Source: Micropterus salmoides (taxonomy: Eukaryota; Chordata; Actinopteri; Centrarchiformes; Centrarchidae). Taken from it: 64,000 bases of DNA. The DNA lies in NCBI RefSeq assembly GCF_014851395.1, contig NW_024044459.1, positions 6,795,100 to 6,859,099 on the forward strand. The letters run 5' to 3'. The stretch's first letter is position 1, and each line of letters opens with the position of its first letter. The notes below the pieces were generated by a model that worked only from the letters and a program-made list of their open reading frames with translations, was not told where the DNA came from and searched no databases. Shown in pieces: positions 58,051 to 64,000 of the stretch. A program made the translations under genes and the position numbers.

Positions 58051-58588
58051 TTGATCCACTGGTAACATAAAATATTGATTGGTGCAGCTATAAGGTGTTC
58101 TTAATCAAAGCTTGTTTCTGTTGCAGTATTCTTCTTCTTTTTAAGTCCCATCAATCACAGAGTATACACTTTGTGGCCCAGGCTGTAAGCACTGCATTAG
58201 AAAATTGCCTGTTGGATTTGATTTATGGTTTGCTTTTTATGCACTTTATTTTGGAAATGTTCTAAATGAACACACATTAGATCAAACTCTCTGATCTTTC
58301 ACAATAATGTTTTATTTGTAAGTAAGTTTGACAAAAAACAAAACAAATTGACATGACAGATATATTTATTTATGCTTTTCTCACTGATTTCTGGACAGGG
58401 CCCAGTTGGAAAAGTTGAGTATTTGGATTTAGCTAAATCTGTTGACAGTAGTTGGGTTTCAGGGGAATTTAAGATGCAGTCAGTTATCTAAATTCCAGGA
58501 AAGCAGCAACAGCTTCTCCTTCTGCGTGTTTTGAGTACGTCGGTGCTGTTTCCTTACACGTACATACTCACCTTTCATTTCTCCCCCC
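58051..58588. other. No gene seen
   Basis: AT-rich; no signal. Confidence 0.45.
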
Positions 58589-58589
58589 G

Positions 58590-58718
58590 TTTTTGGGAGT
58601 TTTTCCTCATTCGAATCGAGGATCTACAGACAGAGGGTGTATGCTGTACACAGTGTAAAGTTCCTTGAGGTAAGTTGTGATTTGTGATATTTATGAATAA
58701 AATTGACTTGACTTGACC
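58590..58718 (+). mobile_element. 3' end of teleost repeat with (TTGAC)n tail
   Basis: TTTGGGAGTTTTTCCTCATT, then GTAAAGTTCCTTGAGGTAAG, GTGATTTGTGATATTTATGA and ATAAAATTGACTTGACTTGA. Same element type as the minus-strand copy at 40321-40575, here in plus orientation, with the tail unit changed from TTGAA to TTGAC. Confidence 0.65.
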
Positions 58719-58878
58719 TTAACTCAGTTTACCCACAATTTCATGTTGACATAAATCTTATAACAAAGAATATGGTGGTAAATTGATTTGTGTAGCGTGA
58801 TTATTTGTGAGCATAATTCTTAAAACTTCCAATTATTACCAATTCTCACCTTGTGAGACCATTAACCTACAGACCACA

Positions 58879-58881
<3 letters not shown>

Positions 58882-58919
<38 letters not shown>
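58882..58919. repeat. (AC)n microsatellite
   Basis: 38 bp AC run. Confidence 0.96.
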
Positions 58920-58922
<3 letters not shown>

Positions 58923-59028
58923 TCCTTTCTGTGACCCCGTGGCCCAGCTGTCCATGATAAACGATGACAGAAGTGTGACAGAAAAAGCTAGGTTAAAAAG
59001 TGATGAACAAACTGCATGAGGAGTCTGT

Positions 59029-59030
<2 letters not shown>

Positions 59031-59104
<74 letters not shown>
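59031..59104. repeat. Long perfect (CA)n microsatellite
   Basis: 74 bp, 37 CA units, no interruption. Confidence 0.98.
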
Positions 59105-59107
<3 letters not shown>

Positions 59108-59519
59108 GTAATGACAGATGGTTCTGCCCACTCCTTTGCCTCTCCTGTGTTCTGTTAGCCACGGGAATATTCCCACCATTATTCTCCTCTATGTGCAGCT
59201 TGTATTCAGTTTGATGTAGCTGTTGTGTTGTTGCTATACATTAACTGAGCTCAGTAAATGATCATGGACAGACAGGAGGGTAGTTTGTAAATCCCCACTC
59301 TGCCATGTTTGGGATGGTTGTATACAGTGTGCATGAAAGTGGGTAGCAAAAAGTCTCTAAGCTATTTTTGGTATGTACAATACTATAATAATAGTTCAGG
59401 CAGGATCGGCACTCATTTAAAAGTCACATGTTCCCAACACCCTCAAATCATATACACCCACTGCATAACTGTGGGTGATAAACAGATTTAGTGCAGATTT
59501 GTTTCCATATTATATACTA
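59105..59519. other. No gene seen
   Basis: Short spacer without signal. Confidence 0.4.
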
Positions 59520-59645
59520 CACGGGGGTGTAATTGCAGAGTGATGGACACAGCTACGCACAAGTATAAATGCATGGTTACGTGCGTAGCCTACGGCGTAG
59601 CTATGTACGTAGACCCTACGCAGGAGTCTAAATGGGCCTTTAGTC
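59520..59645. mobile_element. Short MITE-like fragment rich in CTACG/CGTAG
   Basis: GACACAGCTACGCACAAGTA, ACGTGCGTAGCCTACGGCGT and AGCTATGTACGTAGACCCTA carry repeated GCGTAG/CTACGC in both orientations, ending 'CTAAATGGGCCTTTAG'. The self-complementary CGTAG motifs and the end recall a fish MITE. The left end is not defined. Confidence 0.4.
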
Positions 59646-59969
59646 GGTCTGTAAGTTGTGATGATGTTTACAACAGACAGTTTGGGTAATCATTTTATAA
59701 ATTTCCCCATATTTTTTCAACCCAGTGCCAATTCTTCTTTCCCTAACTGACTTCGTTTTAGCAATTTTGTTACATTCCCAGTTTTTAGTACAATGTTATG
59801 ATCACTGACTGGAATTATTACAAAAAATACAAGAATAAGACCTGAATTGTTACGAACTGCAGCTGTCTCTTAACTCGACCCCAACTGCAACCCCAAACCC
59901 AGACACTGAATCCAGTAACATTACTGCATCAGTTGAAAGTAACATCTGATTGGTAGCACACTTCAGTCA

Positions 59970-60019
59970 CTTGAATTGCCTTGTTGTTTGTGCTATACAA
60001 ATAAACTTGCCTTGCCTTG
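59970..60019 (+). repeat. 3'-tail fragment of non-LTR-like repeat
   Basis: TTGTTTGTGCTATACAAATA followed by AACTTGCCTTGCCTTG: 'GTGCTATACAAATAAA' plus a short CCTTG tail mirrors the TATTTATGAATAAAATTGAC tail at 58690. Only the last 50 bp remain. Confidence 0.5.
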
Positions 60020-60718
60020 ATTAGAAGCTGACTGTTATCCAAGTAAACTGTGATCAGAATATGTTCAAATAGTAGTATACTGCTACTAAGGTACCATTAT
60101 TTGCAGCAGAAAAGAAAGCAACCATGTGATAATTTAGATATTTTTAGGCCTGCACCAATCTTAAATTCTGGAGATGTTATCATTCCTGCTCATTCTCTCT
60201 AAAGACTAAAGCCTTTTGGATAAACTAAGTAAAACATGGACCTAGATAGTCCTTCCCTAAACGTGAAATCTAAGTACACACAACTTGCATAAAAGCATCT
60301 GTAACCAATTAGTTGTCTGTATGTTTTTAACGACTCTACTGTACTTTTTTTACTGCGTATCCCAGGCTTCAAAACGCCCCACCCACACACTCTGATTGGC
60401 TGGAGAAAGTAATGCACCCTCACCTTGAGTAACCTCAGTTCAGCAACATATAACTCATGAGAGGCCAGTGCAGCCAAAGACAAGCCTGTCAGATGATGAT
60501 TGGGTACAAAACTGTTTGTCTTTGAGAGTCAAGATTCCTTTATGTTACTTTGGTGCCAGAGAGGCAACAGGGGACGGGTGTTTACAGTGATTTAAAACAG
60601 AAAAACAGCATAGCTACACAGGCTTGCCTGGGCTGAACAGGCCTCTATTGACGTATGCCAACCCAAAACTAGCTAGGCCTGGATTCTGTCAGCAAACACA
60701 CTGACAGTAAGAGCTGAC

Positions 60719-60720
<2 letters not shown>
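60020..60720. other. No gene seen
   Basis: A 94-codon minus-strand frame (60199-60483) has no recognisable motif. Confidence 0.4.

Positions 60721-60722
<2 letters not shown>

Positions 60723-60760
<38 letters not shown>
60723..60760. repeat. (AC)n microsatellite
   Basis: 38 bp AC run, followed by CT repeats. Confidence 0.96.
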
Positions 60761-60762
<2 letters not shown>

Positions 60763-60799
60763 TCTCTCCGCCACCACGCAATCTGGACCTATCTCACCC

Positions 60800-61080
60800 C
60801 ATGTAGCATTTTACTATGCAATCATCAAAGCACCATTAAATCAGAAGTGACTGCCAATAAAGGGAGGAAATTGCGGGCAGGGATTACGATGTTTGCATGA
60901 TAAGGGGTGTGTGTGTGTCTGTGTGTGTGTGGAGGACAAGGGGGATGTAATCGGGGGGCGTCACAAGATTTATGTAGCATTTACTGTGGAGCAAGTCGTA
61001 AAGTGTAATTACAGGGGGGGGGTCGACACACCGCAGAGCAACGGCCCAGCAGGCAGACTGGCAGGAAGGCAAGGAGACAA
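60800..61080. promoter_or_regulatory. Candidate regulatory block
   Basis: CACCATTAAATCAGAAGTG, CTGCCAATAAAGGG, GGGATTACGATGTTTGCATG with ATAAGG (POU/FOX-like) and GGGATGTAATCGGGG, split by a TG run at about 60907-60930 and a G(8-9) run near 61015. Confidence 0.35.
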
Positions 61081-62495
61081 GTGATCAAGGCTTATTCATT
61101 CACACTGTCCCTCTGTTTGTCCCTTCTTCTTTCTTTCTTTATGCGTCTTTCTTTTACCAGCTCCAGACCCATAAATCAGCTGCAACAAGTCCAAGCTCTA
61201 GTGTCAAAACAGCTGAGTCTTCTCACATAAAGTGCTTCATGGGAACAATACATTGTGGCTAGCGACTGAGGGACCGACCCCAGAAAAGACACAAACAGAA
61301 AGGAGAACAGCCCAGCGACAGAAGATAAGCTCAACATTTTGAAATTTGAGCTCTTTTTTCCTTCACTGGATGTTTGTCACATTGCAGGAAAAAAAGTTCC
61401 TTTATTTGTCTGTGCTGCTTTTGTTTAAATGCACTGCATGCGAATCATTCTGTAACTTCTTCCTCTGTTACACACTATGCAAGTTGTTTCCTTTTGTCAT
61501 CTATGTAGCTTACTGGGCACATCCTAACCCACTTTTAAGCTTTTACTTTCACCAGGATCTCTTTTGTTGCTATTGTAACATTGGTGTTTGATTTTAAATC
61601 ATGTAGAGAATGATATTTGTCAGAACTTGGTAGATGCAATAACACTTTTTTGGCTGCTTGGTTTCAGCAACACTGGCACATCTTTTAAAGCTTATATGGC
61701 AAAGAAAACACATCCAGTGGATATGGAGCAACATTTGGAGCTGTGTTCAGGGATGTGCTGCGGCTAAAAATCAGCCTGGGACTTTGAGATATAGTGGCCG
61801 TTTGTTACTAATAGTGTTTTTGTGGTATAAAGAAAATCAGATTATGCTTAAAATCCCATAAAATAGAGCATTGTGGGTTTGGTGTCTGTGTACATAAAAA
61901 GCTAAGTCCTCACCTTTAGCTCTCCCTGGCTCAGCTTCCCCTGTGCTGGACTCTATGTAGCTGTACTGATTGTACAACTACATATGCATGAGAAGAGAAT
62001 CAGTAATACATGTGACTAACAATAATCCATTTTCTAATTCTATCTATGCATAATACGATTACCTACTCAGCTTTCTGATGGAAAGTAAACTCCTTTGATC
62101 AGCGCCGTGGAGCCAATCAGATTTCAGCAAAAATGAGGATCAGTCAAAGTTGGGAGGGGCTGCTCGTTTCCCCCCTCAATATTGAAATTAGATTGGCCCA
62201 GTCTGACAGACACACAGAGCGCGTTCCGTTGCAGATCATAAATGAAAGAATAAGACATTCAAAAATAAAAACACTTTGACCAGTTCAGCCTGGAATGGAC
62301 CGGCTGTTTGGATGTTTTCCCGAACATCCTGATGTTTGGTGCTGGAGTCAGCCAGTAAAATATCTGCCTTCTGTTGCTAGATACGATGTTGAAAAGAGCA
62401 GTGAGAGTGAACCAAAACAGTTAAGTTGGGGTTTGTAAAAGTAAAGCTTTGAGCTTAAAAACCCTAACATGCTTTGGAGAGCAGTTTCAACAACC
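61081..62495. other. No gene seen; possible repeat at 61655-61770
   Basis: 'CACATCCAGTGGATATGGAG' near 61715 is reminiscent of a fish repeat, without ends. Elsewhere nothing recognised. Confidence 0.4.
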
Positions 62496-62498
62496 CAG

Positions 62499-62998
62499 TC
62501 ACACTCTCAAGTCATCAAATACTGCCACTTGGTCAGTGGCTTTCTGCTTCAAAATATGCTGTAGGTACTCATCTAGCGTCGTCTCTGGATGTGCCCGCTG
62601 TATATAGGAGTATAAAAGCGTCCACATGTGGAGGAGGTATGGTGATGGGACAAACAAACACAGGACTTTACCCCGGGAGAGTCCTGTGTGAAACCAAAAG
62701 TAAATGATTTTTTAATAAATTAACTTAGGAGACATACTTAAGTAACATCAGGTACGTAACGTAACCTACAATTTTCCCCTAACCAAGTAGTTTTTGTGCT
62801 TCAACCTAACCAAAGTGTGACCATTTTACAACGTTGACCTTGCCAGCCTTATTTTGGAATCCAACTGGACTGGACATATTTATTGTTGCTAACTTGACCG
62901 CAGAGCCCTGCGTGTCCAGAGATAACACAAGAAGGGTACCTACAGCGTAATTTTTGTGAAGTGGACCAAGTGGCAGTATTGACGAATTGGGAGTGAGA
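62499..62998. mobile_element. MITE with ~100-bp imperfect terminal inverted repeats
   Basis: The left arm (CACACTCTCAAGTCATC, then ATACTGCCACTTGGTC, GCTGTAGGTAC, GTCTCTGGATGTGCCCGC) is matched in inverted order on the right (reverse reads CTCACTCCCAATTCGTC, ATACTGCCACTTGGTC, GCTGTAGGTAC, ATCTCTGGACACGC). Two exact blocks of 16 and 11 bp anchor the pairing. About 500 bp, no transposase. The interior has a TATATAGGAGTATAAAAGCG segment. The family is familiar from teleosts; class unassigned. Confidence 0.75.
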
Positions 62999-63585
62999 AT
63001 GTGTTGGCTTTAAGGTATCTTCAGGGAAGTAACCTAAGTTGTTTGCATTATTTGTGCAAATTAGACCACTGCAGTGTTTTTGCAGTTTGTGTGCTGTCTG
63101 TATGTAGGCACCAATCGCACGTGTATTTTTGTGATAGCTCACCCTGTCGCTGTTCTGAGTTTCAGATAAACTCTAGTTCTTTCTTTAATGTTCCCCCAGT
63201 TTCTCTTCATGTATGTTCATGAATTGGTGTAATAAAACCTCAACAAGGCCTTTTTGCTAATATTGAAACATGTTCAAGTCATTTTGTGCATATTCTTAAT
63301 AACTCCCATGTGTTGCATTCAGTCTGGACACACCTTTACAATGTACTTGTTAACATTTCACTGTGAAAACCTTGTGCATTTCTATCAGAAGAATAACAAA
63401 AAAAAAAGGGACTGTACAGTATGACAGATTGAGAACAGTTGTAGGAAATGGATGACTTAGTGCTTCTTGGTTTTTGTCAGATCTCCTGAAAGGCTATAAT
63501 ATGAACAGGCCATTTTAGGAACAGTAAAGGAAACTCCATTCTTACCACAGTGACAAATGACTACTAAAGAAAACTGACTGTCATT
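62999..63585. other. No gene seen
   Basis: AT-rich; an A(9-10) run near 63398. Confidence 0.45.
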
Positions 63586-63587
63586 CC

Positions 63588-63925
63588 AAATGTCATCACA
63601 TCCCTTTTAAGTCCCGGGGTGGGAGCGGAGAGTTTAGGAGTCTGCCTCTAAATGTCTGTTGCTGTACAGAACACGTGGGTTTGTTTACAAGACATTTTGT
63701 GTTGATTCTCAGGGGAATGAGGGAGGAGAGACCGTATGAGAGAGGGCTAAAGTGAGAGAGCCGCAATTTGCAATTGGGAAAATCCCTTGAGATTTATGTC
63801 AGTGTTTACCATTCCTCCTCCAGCCCTCGCTTAAAGAAGGAGCACTTGGACAATAAATCATCCCCTTATAAATGGATGAGACACCCAGAACCTTTTGAAA
63901 GGGGCCTAATTTGCCTGGTAGCTTT
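63588..63925. promoter_or_regulatory. Strong candidate regulatory element
   Basis: CACGTG E-box at 63672-63677, two Forkhead cores TGTTTAC (63682-63688 and 63803-63809), CCGCAATTTGCAATTGGG, TTGGACAATAAATCATCCCC, and CCTTTTGAAAGG echoed by GCTTTCAAAAGG about 25 bp later. About 330 bp of unique sequence with low repeat content. No domain-bearing frame. Confidence 0.45.
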
Positions 63926-64000
63926 CAAAAGGAGAAACCAACCTGAGTTAGTATATGTCAAGGACCTCATTGAAGTGTTTTGGCATAGCATCAAATGTTT

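Overview
The window looks like non-coding DNA from a ray-finned (teleost, probably percomorph) fish genome. The evidence is the very high density of (CA)n/(TG)n microsatellites, several short DNA-transposon derivatives and tRNA-like repeats of types I recognise from teleost genomes, a decayed Tc1-type transposon, and no bacterial-style gene packing. The longest open frame is 251 codons, reads into a CA repeat and has no domain I recognise. I find no convincing protein-coding exon, no intact tRNA or rRNA and no recognisable microRNA. The window is therefore either a gene desert or the inside of a very large intron. I cannot name the flanking gene.

Layout. 1-5 kb: an unclassified ~200-bp-period repeat, a short inverted-repeat element (1904-2257) and two possible regulatory blocks. 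5-14 kb: mostly transposon debris, including a composite bounded by TTAA and an 11-bp inverted repeat (8214-9744), a hAT-type element with a perfect 8-bp target duplication (12071-12614) and an inverted-repeat element (13192-13567). 14-17 kb: an 87-bp CA tract and an internally deleted Tc1-like transposon (15801-16863). 18-30 kb: the least repeat-derived part, with a series of unique, homeodomain/POU/SOX-motif-rich blocks (18.2-19.3, 21.7, 25.2-26.8, 28.8, 29.7-29.9 kb) separated by pyrimidine tracts and CA repeats. These are my best candidates for conserved regulatory elements. 30-41 kb: inverted-repeat elements (30745-31152, 35545-36220), a tRNA-like SINE fragment with an internal deletion, a 1270-bp hAT element carrying an internal tandem array (36779-38048), and a TATAACTA-rich region interrupted by a fish repeat. 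41-55 kb: long CA/Z-DNA-prone tracts (43.35-43.96 kb), scattered fish repeats and a permuted SINE pair (51.4-51.7 kb). 55-64 kb: a strong regulatory candidate at 55.33-55.5 kb, more CA tracts, a long-inverted-repeat element (62499-62998) and a final regulatory candidate at 63.6-63.9 kb.

No genes can be said to work together here. If the window has a function, it is most likely long-range regulation of a neighbouring developmental gene through the unique blocks. That is inference from motif content, not from an alignment. Transposon family names come from terminal motifs, target duplications and recall of teleost repeat families, not from a database search.
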